A stretch of 64,000 bases of DNA, from positions 1,984,001-2,048,000 of the forward strand of contig NZ_CP110615.1 of assembly GCF_026153295.1 (NCBI RefSeq), in the 5' to 3' direction. The stretch is from Rhodococcus antarcticus. Its GTDB lineage: Bacteria; Actinomycetota; Actinomycetes; Mycobacteriales; Mycobacteriaceae. A program made the translations under genes and the position numbers. The stretch's first letter is position 1, and each line of letters starts with the position of its first letter. Positions 22,077-34,401 of this stretch are shown piece by piece. A model generated the notes under the pieces. That model worked only from the letters and a program-made list of their open reading frames with translations, was not told where the DNA came from and made no database searches.

Positions 22077-23719
22077 GCCGCCGCCCCCACGGTCTCGACG
22101 AGCACGGGTGTCCCCTCGGGGTCCAGCCGCAGGGTGGTGCTGCGGCGCAGAGCTTCCCGTGCGGCGGGGTGATCGGTGCGCAGGTGGCAGCCGCGGCTCT
22201 CCGTGCGGGCCGTCGCGGCCGCGACCAGCGCACGGGCGACGGTGGTGAGGGTGGCATCCTCCACGCCCCGTCGGTCCACCGGGGTGCGGTGCGGAGCACC
22301 GGCCAGCACCCCGGCGGCGTGGGCGAGCCCGTCGGCGTCACGGCCGAGGCTGGCCCGGTCGGTCATCAGCTCCTGCAGCGCGGCGCGGTCTGCGGTCGGC
22401 ACCGCCGGTGCACCCGGGTCGCCGGCCTCGACCCGGCCGACCTCCACCACTCTGCCGAGGGCGACCACGGCGGCACGCTCCCCCAGCACGAGCCCCTCCA
22501 GCAGGCTGTTCGAGGCGAGACGGTTGGCCCCGTGCAGGCCGGTGCGGGCCACCTCCCCGGCCGCGAGCAACCCGACGACGGTGGTGCGGCCGTGGAGGTC
22601 GGTGACCACGCCGCCGCAGGAGTAGTGGGCGGCCGGGGCAACGGGAACGAGGTCGGTGGAGGGATCGAGGCCGACCTCGGCGCAGGCGGCGTGCACGGTC
22701 GGGAAGCGCCCTGCGAAGCCGGTCAGCGCGCGGGCGTCCAGCAGCACGTGGTCGGTGCCGGCTGCCCGCATGCGGGCGGTGATGGCACCGGCGACCACGT
22801 CGCGGGGGGCCAGGTCGCCCAGGGGGTGCACGCCCGCGGTCACCGAGCGTCCGTCGAGGTCCACGAGCACCGCACCCTCGCCGCGGACTGCCTCGGTGAC
22901 CAGCGGTCGCTGGCCCGCTCCCCCGGTGGCGAACAGCACCGTCGGGTGGAACTGGACGAACTCCAGGTCGCTGACGAGCGCTCCGGCGGCCAGCGCCAGG
23001 GCGACGCCGTCCCCGGTCGCGACGTCGGGGTTCGTGGTGGCCGAGTAGAGGTGCCCGAGCCCACCGGTGGCCAGCAGCACCACCGGTGCGTGGAGCACGC
23101 CCGTCGCGCCGCCCGCGTCGAGGACCGCGAGCCCGTGCACCGACCCGTCCGGCCCGAGCAGCACCCGGGTGGCGGTGTGCCGTTCCAGCACGGCGAGCCC
23201 GGCGCCGGCCGTCGCGGCGACCCTGCCCACGGCGCCGGCCGTCGCGGCGACCCTGCCCACGGCGCCGGCCGTCGCGGCGACCAGTGCCCGCTGCACCTCC
23301 GCCCCCGTCGCGTCACCCCCTGCGTGCACGACGCGGCGGAAGGAGTGCCCACCCTCCCGGGTGCGCGCGCTGGTGCCGTCCGGGTTGGTGTCGAAGTGCG
23401 CGCCGCGAACGACGAGCCGCTCCACGGCAGCTCCACCCGCGGCCACGACCGAGCGCACGGCCGCCTCGTCGCACAGCCCGCCGCCGGCCGCCAGGGTGTC
23501 GCGCACGTGGTCCTCAACGGTGTCCCCGGCGGCCAGCGCCTCGGCACCGACCACCGCGATCCCGCCCTGCGCCCAGGCCGTCGACGAGTCGTCCACGTCA
23601 CCCTTGCTGACCACCAGCACACGCAGACCAGCGGCCTGCGCGGCGAGCGCCGCCGTCAGCCCGGCGACGCCGCTGCCCACGACGACGAGGTCGGCGTGTG
23701 CCTCCCACGACCGGCTCAC
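22073..23719 (-). CDS. nadB: L-aspartate oxidase
   Basis: FAD enzyme oxidising aspartate to iminoaspartate for NadA. 548 residues from GTG 23719, 4-nt overlap with nadA. FAD motif [22 protein letters not shown] at the N-terminus, [11 protein letters not shown], the active-site VQFHPTV, and [14 protein letters not shown] near the C-terminal FAD site. A ~20-residue Ala/Gly insertion around residue ~150-170 comes from a tandem DNA repeat and is not expected in the family. Confidence 0.95.
   Translation of the reverse strand: MSRSWEAHADLVVVGSGVAGLTAALAAQAAGLRVLVVSKGDVDDSSTAWAQGGIAVVGAEALAAGDTVEDHVRDTLAAGGGLCDEAAVRSVVAAGGAAVERLVVRGAHFDTNPDGTSARTREGGHSFRRVVHAGGDATGAEVQRALVAATAGAVGRVAATAGAVGRVAATAGAGLAVLERHTATRVLLGPDGSVHGLAVLDAGGATGVLHAPVVLLATGGLGHLYSATTNPDVATGDGVALALAAGALVSDLEFVQFHPTVLFATGGAGQRPLVTEAVRGEGAVLVDLDGRSVTAGVHPLGDLAPRDVVAGAITARMRAAGTDHVLLDARALTGFAGRFPTVHAACAEVGLDPSTDLVPVAPAAHYSCGGVVTDLHGRTTVVGLLAAGEVARTGLHGANRLASNSLLEGLVLGERAAVVALGRVVEVGRVEAGDPGAPAVPTADRAALQELMTDRASLGRDADGLAHAAGVLAGAPHRTPVDRRGVEDATLTTVARALVAAATARTESRGCHLRTDHPAAREALRRSTTLRLDPEGTPVLVETVGAAA
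23201..23282. repeat. 30-bp tandem repeat inside nadB
   Basis: Unit of 30 bp (starting ggcgccggcc) at 23201-23230 and 23231-23260 with a 22-bp partial copy at 23261-23282; copies are identical. On the minus strand it encodes [10 protein letters not shown] repeats. In frame, so NadB survives copy-number changes. Confidence 0.92.
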
Positions 23720-24741
23720 TCCCCACGCCCCGGGGTGCCGATCGCGATCATCCGCTCGACGGCACCGCGCGCGGCCGCCGCGGTGGCCTCGTCGACGTGC
23801 ACCTCGTCGCGACCCTCGACCAGGCACCGCAGCAGGGCCGCGGGAGTGATCATCTTCATGTACCGGCAGGAGGCCTTGTCGTTGACCGCCTGGAAGTCGA
23901 TCTCCGGAGCGGCCTTGCGCAGCTGGTGCAGCATGCCGACCTCCGTCGCCACGAGGACCTGCCGCGCGCTGGACGCTCGTGCTGCCGTGAGCATCCCGCC
24001 CGTGGACAGGATGCGCACCTTCTCGTCGGGCACGATGCCCTCGCCGGCCAGGTACAGCGCAGACGTGGCGCAGCCGCACTCGGGGTGCACGTAGAGCTCG
24101 GCGCCCGGGTGGCTGCGGACCTGGGCCGCCAGCTCGTCACCGTTGATGCCGGCGTGCACGTGGCACTCGCCCGCCCACACCTGGATGTTGGTGCGTCCGG
24201 TCCGGCGCTGGACGTGCGCGCCGAGGAACTGGTCGGGCAGGAACAGCACCGGCGTGTCCGGTGAGATGCTCTCGATGACCTCGACGGCGTTGGAGGACGT
24301 GCAGCAGATGTCGGTGAGCGCCTTGACCTCTGCCGTCGTGTTCACGTAGCTGACGACCACGGACCCCGGGTTCTCGGCCTTCCACGCGCGCAGCTGGGCG
24401 GCGTCGATGGAGTCGGCCAGCGAGCAGCCGGCGCGCTCGTCGGGGATGAGCACCGTCTTGGCGGGGCTGAGGATCTTCGCGGTCTCGGCCATGAAGTGCA
24501 CACCGCAGAAGACGATGGTGCCGGCGTCGGACTCGGCCGCGATCCGCGACAGCGCGAGCGAGTCCCCCACGTGGTCGGCGACGTCCTGGATGGCCGGCAG
24601 CTGGTAGTTGTGGGCCAGGAGCACCGCTCCCCGCCGGGCGGCGAGCTCGCGCACCTGGGCGGCCCACGCTGCGTCGGGCTCCACCCCGGTGTAGCCCGCC
24701 TCGGTGTTGCGGACGCCGTCGAGAACGGACGCTGCAGTCAT
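23716..24741 (-). CDS. nadA: Quinolinate synthase A
   Basis: 4Fe-4S enzyme condensing iminoaspartate with dihydroxyacetone phosphate to quinolinate. 341 residues. Three cluster cysteines are recognisable: Cys106 (RAGCSLAD), Cys222 (HPECG) and Cys292 (SCRYMKMIT); also [21 protein letters not shown] at the N-terminus. ATG 24741 has AGGAGG 8 nt upstream. First gene of nadABC, divergent from nrtR across a 66-nt gap with an operator. Confidence 0.96.
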   Translation of the reverse strand: MTAASVLDGVRNTEAGYTGVEPDAAWAAQVRELAARRGAVLLAHNYQLPAIQDVADHVGDSLALSRIAAESDAGTIVFCGVHFMAETAKILSPAKTVLIPDERAGCSLADSIDAAQLRAWKAENPGSVVVSYVNTTAEVKALTDICCTSSNAVEVIESISPDTPVLFLPDQFLGAHVQRRTGRTNIQVWAGECHVHAGINGDELAAQVRSHPGAELYVHPECGCATSALYLAGEGIVPDEKVRILSTGGMLTAARASSARQVLVATEVGMLHQLRKAAPEIDFQAVNDKASCRYMKMITPAALLRCLVEGRDEVHVDEATAAAARGAVERMIAIGTPGRGE

Positions 24742-24770
24742 CACGCACTCCTCCTGCCGGTCTGCCGGAC

Positions 24771-24800
24771 TGGACGTCCGGCAGGTTTTCGACTTACGAT
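24771..24800 (+). promoter_or_regulatory. nrtR promoter
   Basis: TGGACG (24771-24776), 18 bp, then TACGAT (24795-24800), then 7 nt to the ATG at 24808. This predicts transcription starting at the start codon itself (leaderless). The -10 lies in the spacer and right arm of the inverted repeat, so repressor binding would block it directly. Confidence 0.55.
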
Positions 24801-24807
24801 CGAAAAC
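24785..24807. promoter_or_regulatory. Probable NrtR operator
   Basis: Perfect inverted repeat GTTTTCGA - 7 nt - TCGAAAAC in the nadA/nrtR divergent gap, ending one base before the nrtR ATG and 44 nt from the nadA ATG. NrtR proteins are known to bind palindromes upstream of NAD genes; position and symmetry make this the natural site. The A/T-rich arms stand out in this GC-rich sequence. Confidence 0.75.
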
Positions 24808-25518
24808 ATGACAGATGGTAGCACCGCACACGAGGTCCTCGCCGTGGTGCTCCAGGTGCGGGCGGTCCCGGGCGCCTCCGGGCAGGACACCACGGCGCAC
24901 GAGCTGTGCGTGCTGCTGTGGCAGCGCGCCCAGGAACCCGGGGCCGGGCTGTGGGCGCTTCCCGGGGGGCGGCTGCGCGGTGACGAGGACGTCGAGACCT
25001 CCGCCCACCGCCAGCTGGCCGAGAAGGTCGACGTGCGGGAGGTGGCCCACCTGGAGCAGCTCGCGGTGTTCTCGCAGCCCGACCGGGTGCCCGGGCCGCG
25101 CACCGTCGCCTCCACCTTCCTGGGGCTCGTCCCCTCCCCCGCCGACCCGCAGCTGCCGGCGGACACCGCCTGGCACCCGGTGGACCGGCTGCCCCCCATG
25201 GCCTTCGACCACGGCACCGTCGTGGAGCGCGGCACCAGCCGGCTGCGGCACAAGCTGTCCTACACCAACATCGGCTTCGCGCTCGCGCCGGCGGAGTTCA
25301 CCGTGTCCACCCTCCGGGAGATCTACGAGACGACGCTGGGCCACCCGGTGGACCCCACGAACCTGCAGCGGGTGCTCGGCCGCCGAGGGGTGCTGACCCC
25401 CACCGGCACCACGACCCGGCCAGGCCCGCACGGCGGGCGGCCGGCGGCGCTGCACCGCTTCGCGGAGTCCACGCTGCGCGTCACCGACGCCTTCGCCGCC
25501 CTGCGCCCGCCCGCCTGA
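24808..25518 (+). CDS. nrtR: NrtR-type Nudix-fold transcriptional regulator of NAD synthesis
   Basis: 236 residues. N-terminal Nudix-like domain (~8-145: [28 protein letters not shown]) and a C-terminal winged helix (~160-230: [33 protein letters not shown]...[11 protein letters not shown]). The Nudix box is altered (AHRQLAEKV in place of the catalytic REXXEE), as in regulators that sense ADP-ribose rather than hydrolyse. ATG 24808 has no Shine-Dalgarno but a -10 seven nt before it. Divergent from nadABC, which it should repress, and probably self-regulated. Confidence 0.88.
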   Translation: MTDGSTAHEVLAVVLQVRAVPGASGQDTTAHELCVLLWQRAQEPGAGLWALPGGRLRGDEDVETSAHRQLAEKVDVREVAHLEQLAVFSQPDRVPGPRTVASTFLGLVPSPADPQLPADTAWHPVDRLPPMAFDHGTVVERGTSRLRHKLSYTNIGFALAPAEFTVSTLREIYETTLGHPVDPTNLQRVLGRRGVLTPTGTTTRPGPHGGRPAALHRFAESTLRVTDAFAALRPPA

Positions 25519-25527
25519 GCACCACGC

Positions 25528-25560
25528 GGGCACCCAGCGGGGCACCCAGCGGGGCACCCC
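25528..25560. repeat. 12-bp tandem repeat upstream of the LON-domain gene
   Basis: gggcacccagcg at 25528-25539 and 25540-25551 with a partial third copy. Lies between nrtR and the LON-domain gene, just upstream of the latter's -10. Confidence 0.85.
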
Positions 25561-25569
25561 GACCGGACG

Positions 25570-25575
25570 TACGGT
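25570..25575 (+). promoter_or_regulatory. -10 hexamer of predicted leaderless LON-domain gene
   Basis: TACGGT, 6 nt before the GTG at 25582, without a Shine-Dalgarno. Confidence 0.45.
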
Positions 25576-25581
25576 TGCCCC

Positions 25582-26265
25582 GTGTTCGAGACGATTCCAC
25601 TGTTCCCGCTGGGGACGGTGCTGCTGCCGGGAGCGCAGCTCCCCCTCCACATCTTCGAGCCCCGCTACCGGGCGCTGACCACCGACCTCGTCACGGGCGC
25701 CCGCCCGGGACGGAGCTTCGGGGTGGTCGCTGTTCGGCCCGGCTGGACCGCGTCGGAGGGCGACCAGGACGCGCTGCACGCCGTGGGCTGCACCGCCCGG
25801 CTCAAGGAGGTCCAGCGCCTCCCGGACGGCCGCTTCGACGTGGTCACGACCGGCGAGCGGCGCTTCCGCGTCCTGTCCGTCGACACCACCACGGCGCCCT
25901 ACCTCCTGGCCTCCGTCGACTGGCTGCCGGACACGCCGCCCAGTGGCGCCGAGGAGCAGGACCTCGTCCCGGCGCTGGTCCACGCCGCCCGCGGGGCCCA
26001 CCACACGTACTGCCGGGTCGCGTGGAAGCGTGACGACTGGGACGCACCCGACCACGACGTCGACCCCTCGGTGCTCTCGCACCTGCTGGCCGCCGACTGC
26101 CTGCTCCCCCTCGACGACCGGCAGGAGCTGCTCGAGGAGACCTCGAGCCTGGGTCGTCTCCGGCTGGTGCGCCGACTGGTGGTCCGCGAGACCGAGATCC
26201 TGCGCCAGCTCCGCGCGGTTCCGGTGCCGCTGGAGCAGATCCTGCAGCCGGTGACGTTGAACTGA
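25582..26265 (+). CDS. LON peptidase substrate-binding-domain protein
   Basis: 227 residues, a stand-alone N-terminal domain of Lon protease: [28 protein letters not shown] at the start, [18 protein letters not shown]-like core ([17 protein letters not shown]) and a helical C-terminus with [19 protein letters not shown]. No ATPase or protease domain, so no proteolysis by itself. Mycobacteria have a similar gene near nrtR. Role unknown; perhaps substrate binding or RNA/protein quality control. Confidence 0.85.
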   Translation: MFETIPLFPLGTVLLPGAQLPLHIFEPRYRALTTDLVTGARPGRSFGVVAVRPGWTASEGDQDALHAVGCTARLKEVQRLPDGRFDVVTTGERRFRVLSVDTTTAPYLLASVDWLPDTPPSGAEEQDLVPALVHAARGAHHTYCRVAWKRDDWDAPDHDVDPSVLSHLLAADCLLPLDDRQELLEETSSLGRLRLVRRLVVRETEILRQLRAVPVPLEQILQPVTLN

Positions 26266-26355
26266 TCCTGGCCTGCCGCGGCGGGGTGCGCACCCGCCAG
26301 ACCGGGTGACCGCCGGGCGGACGTCAGCTCGCAACCCGACGGCGGGGGCGGTCGG

Positions 26356-26937
26356 TCAGGCGGCGGGTGCGGAGCCCTGCGCGTCAGCACCTGCTGGTAC
26401 CGGGCCCACCCGGCGGTCCGCGGCTGCAGGACCCAGGTCGTCGTCGTGGGTGAAGGCCAGCAGCACGGTGTGGGCCAGCGCCGCACCGAAGGGCTGGACG
26501 AGGACGAAGGCCCAGCTGCCCAGCTCGGGCGCTGACTCCGTGGTCGACCCGGTCGCGGCTGCGGCGACCCGGCCGCTGTAGCGCAGGTGGCCGACGCCGA
26601 GACCGACCAGCTCGGCGACGACCGCGGCCAGCAGCGAGCCCAGGACCACGGTCAGCAGCAGCGGCACCCCGCGGTGGCGCCGCAGGACGAACCACGACAT
26701 CCCCCCCGCGAGCAGACCCACCACCAGGCTGCCCAGCGCGAACACCACCGCCGCGTCGAACCGGCTGCGGGCCTCGGGGTCCAGCGGGGTCGCGGAACCG
26801 TCCCGGAGGATCCCGACCGGCAGAGAGGGGGACAGCAGGGCCCACGCCGCACCGAGCACCGCTGCCAGCACCACGAGGACCAGCACCACGAGGACCAGCA
26901 CCCGCCGGACGTGTGCACCGGGCTCCGACCGGGACAT
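26356..26937 (-). CDS. DUF2567 membrane protein
   Basis: 193 residues, four hydrophobic segments (~12-34, ~60-80, ~88-110, ~135-160). By order (bioB, bsaP, this gene) it matches the DUF2567 gene following Rv1590 in Mycobacterium tuberculosis. ATG 26937 overlaps the bsaP TGA as TGATG. A 15-bp duplication (26866-26895) doubles VLVLV in the first helix. Function unknown. Confidence 0.75.
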   Translation of the reverse strand: MSRSEPGAHVRRVLVLVVLVLVVLAAVLGAAWALLSPSLPVGILRDGSATPLDPEARSRFDAAVVFALGSLVVGLLAGGMSWFVLRRHRGVPLLLTVVLGSLLAAVVAELVGLGVGHLRYSGRVAAAATGSTTESAPELGSWAFVLVQPFGAALAHTVLLAFTHDDDLGPAAADRRVGPVPAGADAQGSAPAA

Positions 26938-27149
26938 CACCGGCCCGCGCCCACGTCGGTCGAGTCGGTGACCCCGTGCCGGGAGCACCGGGACCACCAG
27001 CCGTCGGGGCGCACCTGCACCACCATCCGGCGGCCGCACGCCGCGCAGAACCGCGGCGGCTCCAGCGAGAGCACGGCCTCGCACGCCGGGTGCGGACCGT
27101 CGGCCCCGCCGCACGCGGTGCAGAAGCCCGCCCCCACGTCCACCGTCAC
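26937..27149 (-). CDS. bsaP: Biotin synthase auxiliary protein BsaP
   Basis: 70-residue Cys-rich protein with CTAC (10-13), Cys23, CAAC (35-38) and Cys55. Matches the small gene after bioB in actinobacteria, shown to help the actinobacterial BioB by binding an Fe-S cluster. GTG 27149 overlaps the bioB stop by 4 nt, giving coupled expression. Too short for many gene finders; supported by overlap at both ends and the conserved cysteines. Confidence 0.8.
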   Translation of the reverse strand: MTVDVGAGFCTACGGADGPHPACEAVLSLEPPRFCAACGRRMVVQVRPDGWWSRCSRHGVTDSTDVGAGR

Positions 27150-28174
27150 AGGGTGTCGTTGAGGGCCTTGATCGGCATCTTGAGCTCGCCGAGCAGGTCG
27201 ATGTCGCTCTCGGCCGGGCGGCCCAGGGTGGTGAGGTAGTTGCCGACGATGACGGCGTTGATGCCGCCGAGCATCCCCTTCCGCGCGCCGAGGTCGCCCA
27301 GCGTGATCTCCCGACCGCCCGCGAACCGGAGCACGGTCCGCGGCAGCGCGAGCCGGAACGCGGCCACCGCGCGCAGGGCGTCGACCGCCGGCAGCACCTC
27401 GAGATCGCCGAACGGGGTGCCCGGGCGCGGGTTGAGGAAGTTCAGCGGCACCTCGTCCGGGACGAGCGCGGCGAGGTCGGCGGCGAACTCCGCGCGCTGC
27501 TCCAGGGTCTCCCCCATGCCGAGGATGCCGCCGCAGCAGACCTCCATGCCGGCCTCGCGGACCATGCGCAGGGTCTCCGAGCGCTCCTCCCACGAGTGGG
27601 TGGTGACCACGTTCGGGAAGTGGCTGCGGGCGGTCTCCAGGTTGTGGTTGTAGCGGTGCACGCCCATTGCGGCGAGCTCGTCCACCTGCTCCTGGGTGAG
27701 CATGCCCAGCGAGCAGGCGATGTTGATGTCGACCTCGTTGCGGATGGCCTCGATGCCCGCAGCCACCTGGGCCATCAGCCGGGCGTCCGGACCGCGCACC
27801 GCGGCGACGATGCAGAACTCCGTGGCGCCGGACTTCGCGGTCTGCTTGGCCGCCTCGACCAGGCTCGGCACGTCCAGCCACGCCGAGCGCACCGGCGAGG
27901 TGAACAGCCCCGACTGGGAGCAGAAGTGGCAGTCCTCTGGGCAGCCGCCGGTCTTCAGGCTGATGATCCCCTCGACCTCGACCTCGGGACCGCACCAGCG
28001 CATCCGCACGTCGTGGGCCAGCGCCAGCAGGTCGTCGAGCTCGGAGTCGGGCAGCCGGAGCACGGCCAGCACCTGCTCCTGGGTCAACGGCTCACCGCGC
28101 TCCAGCACCTGCTCGCGGGCCACACCGAGGATCCCGGTCAGCTCGGCCACGGAGGTCTCGGAAGTTGCGGTCAC
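27146..28174 (-). CDS. bioB: Biotin synthase
   Basis: Radical SAM enzyme inserting sulfur into dethiobiotin. 342 residues from GTG 28174 (AGGAG 7 nt upstream; the frame is open to 28204). Cluster cysteines Cys78-Cys82-Cys85 in [14 protein letters not shown], then [19 protein letters not shown] and FLNPRPGTP. The extra N-terminal ~50 residues are typical of the actinobacterial form that needs BsaP. 75 nt downstream of bioD. Confidence 0.95.
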   Translation of the reverse strand: MTATSETSVAELTGILGVAREQVLERGEPLTQEQVLAVLRLPDSELDDLLALAHDVRMRWCGPEVEVEGIISLKTGGCPEDCHFCSQSGLFTSPVRSAWLDVPSLVEAAKQTAKSGATEFCIVAAVRGPDARLMAQVAAGIEAIRNEVDINIACSLGMLTQEQVDELAAMGVHRYNHNLETARSHFPNVVTTHSWEERSETLRMVREAGMEVCCGGILGMGETLEQRAEFAADLAALVPDEVPLNFLNPRPGTPFGDLEVLPAVDALRAVAAFRLALPRTVLRFAGGREITLGDLGARKGMLGGINAVIVGNYLTTLGRPAESDIDLLGELKMPIKALNDTL

Positions 28175-28249
28175 AGGTGTTCTCCTCGCCAGAGCTGGTC
28201 TCACGGGACACCGCTCACGGGGCCCGTCGCACGTCCCCCGCAGTCTGCC

Positions 28250-28942
28250 TCATGTCCCGGGAGCCCCCGTCCGCACCCACGTGCCGCCGAGCGAGGGGGC
28301 GAGCCACTGCCCGGCGAGCGCCCGGAACTCCACCCCGCCCATCCGGCCCACCCCCGCCGGGACCACGCCGAGCAGCGGCACGCCCGTCACCAGGGGCAGG
28401 TCGTCGAGGTTGCAGCGCTCGGCCAGACCGGGCGTCGCGGGCCAGCTGCCCACCACCACGCCTCGGCAGTCCACCCCTCGCGCGGCCAGCGCGGCCACGG
28501 TGAGCTCGGCGTGGTTCAGCGTGCCCAGGCCGGCCGCGGCGACCACGACCACGGGGGCGCCCAGCGCGACGGCCACGTCGAGCAGGGTGAACGCCCCGAG
28601 GCGCACGAGCAGCCCGCCGGCACCCTCGACGATGGTCGTGGCGTGCGCGTCGTCCAGCGCCCGCACGGCCCCGGTGAGCACGTCCTGCTCCAGCAGCGGC
28701 AGTCCGGCCCGGCGCGCAGCGGTGTCCGGGGCGAGCGGATCCGGGTAGCGGGCCAGCTCACGGGTGGTCACCGGTCCGGCCAGCCGCTCGACCTCCGCGA
28801 GATCACCCGGCTCGCCCGGCCCCACCCCGGTCTGGGCGGGCTTGCACACCGCGACGGGTCCCGGGGCGAGCGCGGCCAGCGCGGCGGTGACCACCGTCTT
28901 GCCCACGTCGGTGGACGTGCCGGTCACCACCAGGATGCTCAC
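28250..28942 (-). CDS. bioD: Dethiobiotin synthetase
   Basis: ATP-dependent ring closure of DAPA to dethiobiotin. 230 residues. P-loop [17 protein letters not shown] at ~6-22; [19 protein letters not shown] and NHAELT follow. GTG 28942 overlaps the bioF stop by 4 nt. The much longer open frame upstream is antisense/shadow reading through bioF and bioA. Confidence 0.95.
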   Translation of the reverse strand: MSILVVTGTSTDVGKTVVTAALAALAPGPVAVCKPAQTGVGPGEPGDLAEVERLAGPVTTRELARYPDPLAPDTAARRAGLPLLEQDVLTGAVRALDDAHATTIVEGAGGLLVRLGAFTLLDVAVALGAPVVVVAAAGLGTLNHAELTVAALAARGVDCRGVVVGSWPATPGLAERCNLDDLPLVTGVPLLGVVPAGVGRMGGVEFRALAGQWLAPSLGGTWVRTGAPGT

Positions 28943-30057
28943 AGGACCTCCGCCAGCACGGCAGCCACCAGGTCGAGCTCGGTGTCGGTGAGGTCGGCCC
29001 GGGCGGTCAGCCGCAGCCGCGAGGTCCCCTCCGGCACCGAGGGCGGGCGGAAGCAGCCCACCCGCAGGCCGAGCTCGGCGCACCGGCGCGCCGCGGCCAG
29101 GGCCACGTGCGGGTCGCCCAGCACCACCGACACCACCGCCGAGGTCGGCACGGGGACCCCTGCGGCGGAGGCGATCCGCGCCGCCCGGTCGAGCACGGCG
29201 GTGGCCAGCTCCGGCTCGGCCCGCAGGACGTCCAGCGCCGCGTGCGCGGCCCCCACCGCGGCGGGGGCGAGCGCGGTGTCGAAGATGAAGCTGCGCGCGG
29301 AGTCCACCAGGTGCGCCACCACCGGCGCCGCCCCGAGGACCGCACCGCCCTGGCTGCCGAGGGACTTGGACAGCGTCAGGGTGAGCACCACGTCCGGCTC
29401 CCCCGCCAGGCCCACCTCCTCGACCAGCCCGCGCCCACCGCGGCCGCGCACGCCGAGCCCGTGCGCCTCGTCGGCCACCAGCACCGCACCGTGCGCCCGG
29501 CACACGTCGTGCAGCTCGCGCAGCGGGGCGAGGGTCCCGTCCACGCTGGAGACCGAGTCGCACAGCACGAGGGCGCGCGGCTCGGTGCGCCCGGCCAGCG
29601 CGGCCCGCACCGCCTCCACGCCGTCGGTGACCACGACCCGGGCCCGGGACAGCCGGCAGGCGTCGACCAGCGAGGCGTGGCTGCCCGCGTCGGAGACCAC
29701 GAGCGAGCCCGGCCCGCTCAGCGCGGTGACCACCCCGAGGTTGGCGGTGTAGCCGGAGGAGAACACCAGCGCGGCCTCGGACCCGACGAACTCCGCCAGC
29801 GCGGCCTCCAGCGCGGTGTGCGCCGCCGTGGTCCCGGTGACCAGGCGCGACCCGGTGGAGCCGGCGCCCCAGGTGCGCAGCGCCGCCACCGCGGCCTCCA
29901 CCACCCGGGGGTCGTGGTGCAGACCCAGGTAGTCGTTGGACGCGAGGTCGAGCAGCGGGCTCACCGGCGCCCGGTCCACGAGCTCGCGCCGCACCCCCCC
30001 GGCCCGCCGCGCGGCCTCGTGGGGCACCAACCACTGCAACGACTCGGGCAGGTCCAC
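28939..30057 (-). CDS. bioF: 8-amino-7-oxononanoate synthase
   Basis: PLP enzyme condensing pimeloyl thioester with alanine. 372 residues; [30 protein letters not shown]-like ([13 protein letters not shown]), [16 protein letters not shown], and the PLP lysine in [15 protein letters not shown] 30057 has no Shine-Dalgarno but a TAGTCT 8 nt upstream, so it may head its own leaderless bioF-D-B-bsaP unit. 27 nt downstream of bioA. Confidence 0.94.
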   Translation of the reverse strand: MDLPESLQWLVPHEAARRAGGVRRELVDRAPVSPLLDLASNDYLGLHHDPRVVEAAVAALRTWGAGSTGSRLVTGTTAAHTALEAALAEFVGSEAALVFSSGYTANLGVVTALSGPGSLVVSDAGSHASLVDACRLSRARVVVTDGVEAVRAALAGRTEPRALVLCDSVSSVDGTLAPLRELHDVCRAHGAVLVADEAHGLGVRGRGGRGLVEEVGLAGEPDVVLTLTLSKSLGSQGGAVLGAAPVVAHLVDSARSFIFDTALAPAAVGAAHAALDVLRAEPELATAVLDRAARIASAAGVPVPTSAVVSVVLGDPHVALAAARRCAELGLRVGCFRPPSVPEGTSRLRLTARADLTDTELDLVAAVLAEVL

Positions 30058-30065
30058 GAGGGTGG

Positions 30066-30071
30066 AGACTA
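30066..30071 (-). promoter_or_regulatory. -10 hexamer of predicted leaderless bioF transcript
   Basis: TAGTCT at 30071-30066, 8 nt before the bioF GTG, inside the 27-nt bioA-bioF gap. Confidence 0.45.
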
Positions 30072-30084
30072 CGGCGGCCGCGAC

Positions 30085-31368
30085 TCAGCCCGCCGAGGCC
30101 GCCGCCAGGACGCCCCGGGAGATCTGCGCCACGTCCGCGGGGGTGCAGACGAACGGCGGCATCACGTAGACCAGGTCCCGGAACGGCCGCAGCCACACGC
30201 CCTCGGCGACCGCTGCCGCCGTCGCCGCGGCCACGTCCACGGGGTGGTCGAGCTGCACCACGCCGATCGCCCCGAGCACGCGCACGTCGGTCACCCCCGG
30301 CAGCGACCGGGCCGGGGCGAGACCGGTGCGCAGCCCGGCCGACACCGCCGCCACCTCGGCCCGCCAGTCCCGCGAGAGCAGCAGCGACACCGATGCCGAG
30401 GCCACCGCACAGGCCAACGGGTTGCCCATGAACGTCGGGCCGTGCAGGAGCCCGCCGGCCTCCCCGGAGCTGATCGACGCCGCGAGCTCGGGGGTGCACA
30501 GGGTGGCCGCGAGGGAGAGGTAGCCCCCGGTCAGCGCCTTGCCCACGCACAGCACGTCCGGGCTGATCCCGGCGTGGTCGGCGGCGAACAGCTCCCCGGT
30601 GCGACCGAAGCCGGTGGCGATCTCGTCGAGGACCAGCAGGACGTCGTGGGTCAGGCACAGCTCGCGGAGCACGTGCAGGTAGCGCGGGTCGTGGAAGCGC
30701 ATCCCCCCGGCGCCCTGGACGACCGGCTCGACGATGACGGCCGCCAGGGTGTCCGCGTGCTCGGCGATGACGTCCGAGAGGTGCTGCACGTAGGCGGTGG
30801 ACATCTCGGCCGGCGGGGCGTCGGCGAAGACCTGCGGCACCAGCACGTCGGTCCACTGGGAGTGCATGCCACCGTCGGGGTCGCACACGCTCATCGGGGT
30901 GAACGTGTCCCCGTGGTACCCACCCCGCCACGTCATCAGCCGGTGCTTCTCACCCCGTCCGCGGGAGCGCCAGTGCTGCAGGCACATCTTGACCGCGACC
31001 TCCACGGCCACCGAGCCGGAGTCGGAGAGGAACACGTGCTCCAGCCCGGCCGGGGTGATCTCCACGAGCTGCCGGGCCAGGCGCACGGCGGGCTCGTGGG
31101 TGAGGCCGCCGAACATCACGTGGCTCATCCGGCCCAGCTGGTCGGTGACCGCGGCGTCCAGCACCGGGTGGCGGTAGCCGTGCACCGCGGCCCACCAGCT
31201 GCTCATGCCGTCCACCAGCTCGGTGCCGTCGGCCATGGTCAGCCGGACCCCCTGGGCGGAGGCCACCACCCGGGGTGCCGTTGCGGCCGGCACCGCACCG
31301 TAGGGGTGCCACACGTGCGCGGCGTCCAGCGCGAGGATCTGCTCGGTGCTCAGGTGCGGGGTGTTCAC
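30085..31368 (-). CDS. bioA: Adenosylmethionine-8-amino-7-oxononanoate aminotransferase
   Basis: PLP enzyme using SAM as amino donor to make DAPA. 427 residues from GTG 31368. Motifs: [62 protein letters not shown] and the PLP lysine in [13 protein letters not shown]. Start overlaps the preceding nuclease-family gene by 4 nt. With bioF, bioD and bioB it covers pimeloyl-thioester to biotin. Confidence 0.95.
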   Translation of the reverse strand: MNTPHLSTEQILALDAAHVWHPYGAVPAATAPRVVASAQGVRLTMADGTELVDGMSSWWAAVHGYRHPVLDAAVTDQLGRMSHVMFGGLTHEPAVRLARQLVEITPAGLEHVFLSDSGSVAVEVAVKMCLQHWRSRGRGEKHRLMTWRGGYHGDTFTPMSVCDPDGGMHSQWTDVLVPQVFADAPPAEMSTAYVQHLSDVIAEHADTLAAVIVEPVVQGAGGMRFHDPRYLHVLRELCLTHDVLLVLDEIATGFGRTGELFAADHAGISPDVLCVGKALTGGYLSLAATLCTPELAASISSGEAGGLLHGPTFMGNPLACAVASASVSLLLSRDWRAEVAAVSAGLRTGLAPARSLPGVTDVRVLGAIGVVQLDHPVDVAAATAAAVAEGVWLRPFRDLVYVMPPFVCTPADVAQISRGVLAAASAG

Positions 31369-32132
31369 GAGGGTGACGCTAGGACCTCCAGCTGGAGCAC
31401 CACCGGCCGGTGGTCGCCGACGTCCACGGTCACGGCCCGCTGCGCGGCGGCGCCCCAGCCCGCCCCGTGCACGAGCGCGTGGTCCAGCGCCACCTTCGGG
31501 TTCGACGCCGGGTAGGTGGGCCCGGCCGAGAGCCGCCGCCAGCCCCGGGCGGCCAGGTCCACCACGGGTGCGGGCAGGTTGAGGTCCCCGAGCAGCACCA
31601 CCGGCCGGCCGGGCAGGGCGAGCCAGCGCAGCGCCCGACGCAGCTGCAGCACGTTCCACCCGGGCACGAAGGACAGGTGCGCGGTGGCCACGGTGACCAC
31701 CGTGCCGTCCACGTCGACGTCGGCGGCCAGCACCACCCGGGGCTCGTCGCGCAGGGGCACGGGAACCGGGACCCCGGGCACCACCACCAGCCCGGGCACC
31801 GGGGACCCGCGCAGCACGAGCACCCGGGAGGCGAGGACCGGTCGGCGGCTGAGCATCGACACCCCGAACCGTGGACCCGCGTCACCGGCGCGCACCGGGC
31901 GCCACGCCCCGCCCGGCGTGCCGCTCACCGTCGGGGCGAACCGGTGCCACACCGCACCGGTCGCCGCCGCGAGCACCGCGGTCTGGTCGGCTCCCCCGCT
32001 GCGGGGCTGGGCGTCGTCCACCTCCTGCACCCCGAGGACGTCCGCGTCCAGGACCCGGGCGGCCGCGGCGAGGTCTCCACCGCGCCCGCTCTGGACGTTC
32101 CACGATGCGACGGTGAGCTGGGGGTGGGACAC
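31365..32132 (-). CDS. Endonuclease/exonuclease/phosphatase family protein
   Basis: 255 residues, EEP fold: [10 protein letters not shown] (metal Asn), LGVQEVDD (Glu), [19 protein letters not shown] (Asp-Asn) and a C-terminal VGDHRPVV (Asp-His). Substrate could be DNA, a phospholipid or a sugar phosphate; no signal peptide is evident. GTG 32132 chosen because the core starts right after ([13 protein letters not shown]); GTG 32150 is an alternative. Divergent from glgX, and its stop overlaps bioA. Confidence 0.82.
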   Translation of the reverse strand: MSHPQLTVASWNVQSGRGGDLAAAARVLDADVLGVQEVDDAQPRSGGADQTAVLAAATGAVWHRFAPTVSGTPGGAWRPVRAGDAGPRFGVSMLSRRPVLASRVLVLRGSPVPGLVVVPGVPVPVPLRDEPRVVLAADVDVDGTVVTVATAHLSFVPGWNVLQLRRALRWLALPGRPVVLLGDLNLPAPVVDLAARGWRRLSAGPTYPASNPKVALDHALVHGAGWGAAAQRAVTVDVGDHRPVVLQLEVLASPS

Positions 32133-32218
32133 CCGGTGATGGTGCGACACGACGGCCACGGGCGCCCGGTGGCCGCCTCCCCGCCCCCTGAGGGCGCGTG
32201 CGGGTCGGTTGCGCCCAC

Positions 32219-32224
32219 TATTGT
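32219..32224 (+). promoter_or_regulatory. -10 hexamer of predicted leaderless glgX transcript
   Basis: TATTGT, 8 nt before the glgX ATG (32233); no Shine-Dalgarno. Likely promoter of glgX-treY-treZ. Confidence 0.45.
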
Positions 32225-32232
32225 TCCTCCCC

Positions 32233-34383
<2,151 letters not shown>

Positions 34384-34401
34384 GACCGGTAGGCAGGACC
34401 C

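Noticed and set aside
25528-25560. Possible CRISPR-like or operator repeats before the LON-domain gene
   Set aside because: Head-to-tail 12-bp copies without spacers; a simple tandem repeat.
28175-28249. BioQ or BirA operator upstream of bioB
   Set aside because: No clear palindrome found in the 75-nt bioD-bioB gap.
28250-30931. Long upstream extension of bioD
   Set aside because: It runs through bioF and bioA in another frame; bioD itself starts at 28942 with the P-loop close behind.
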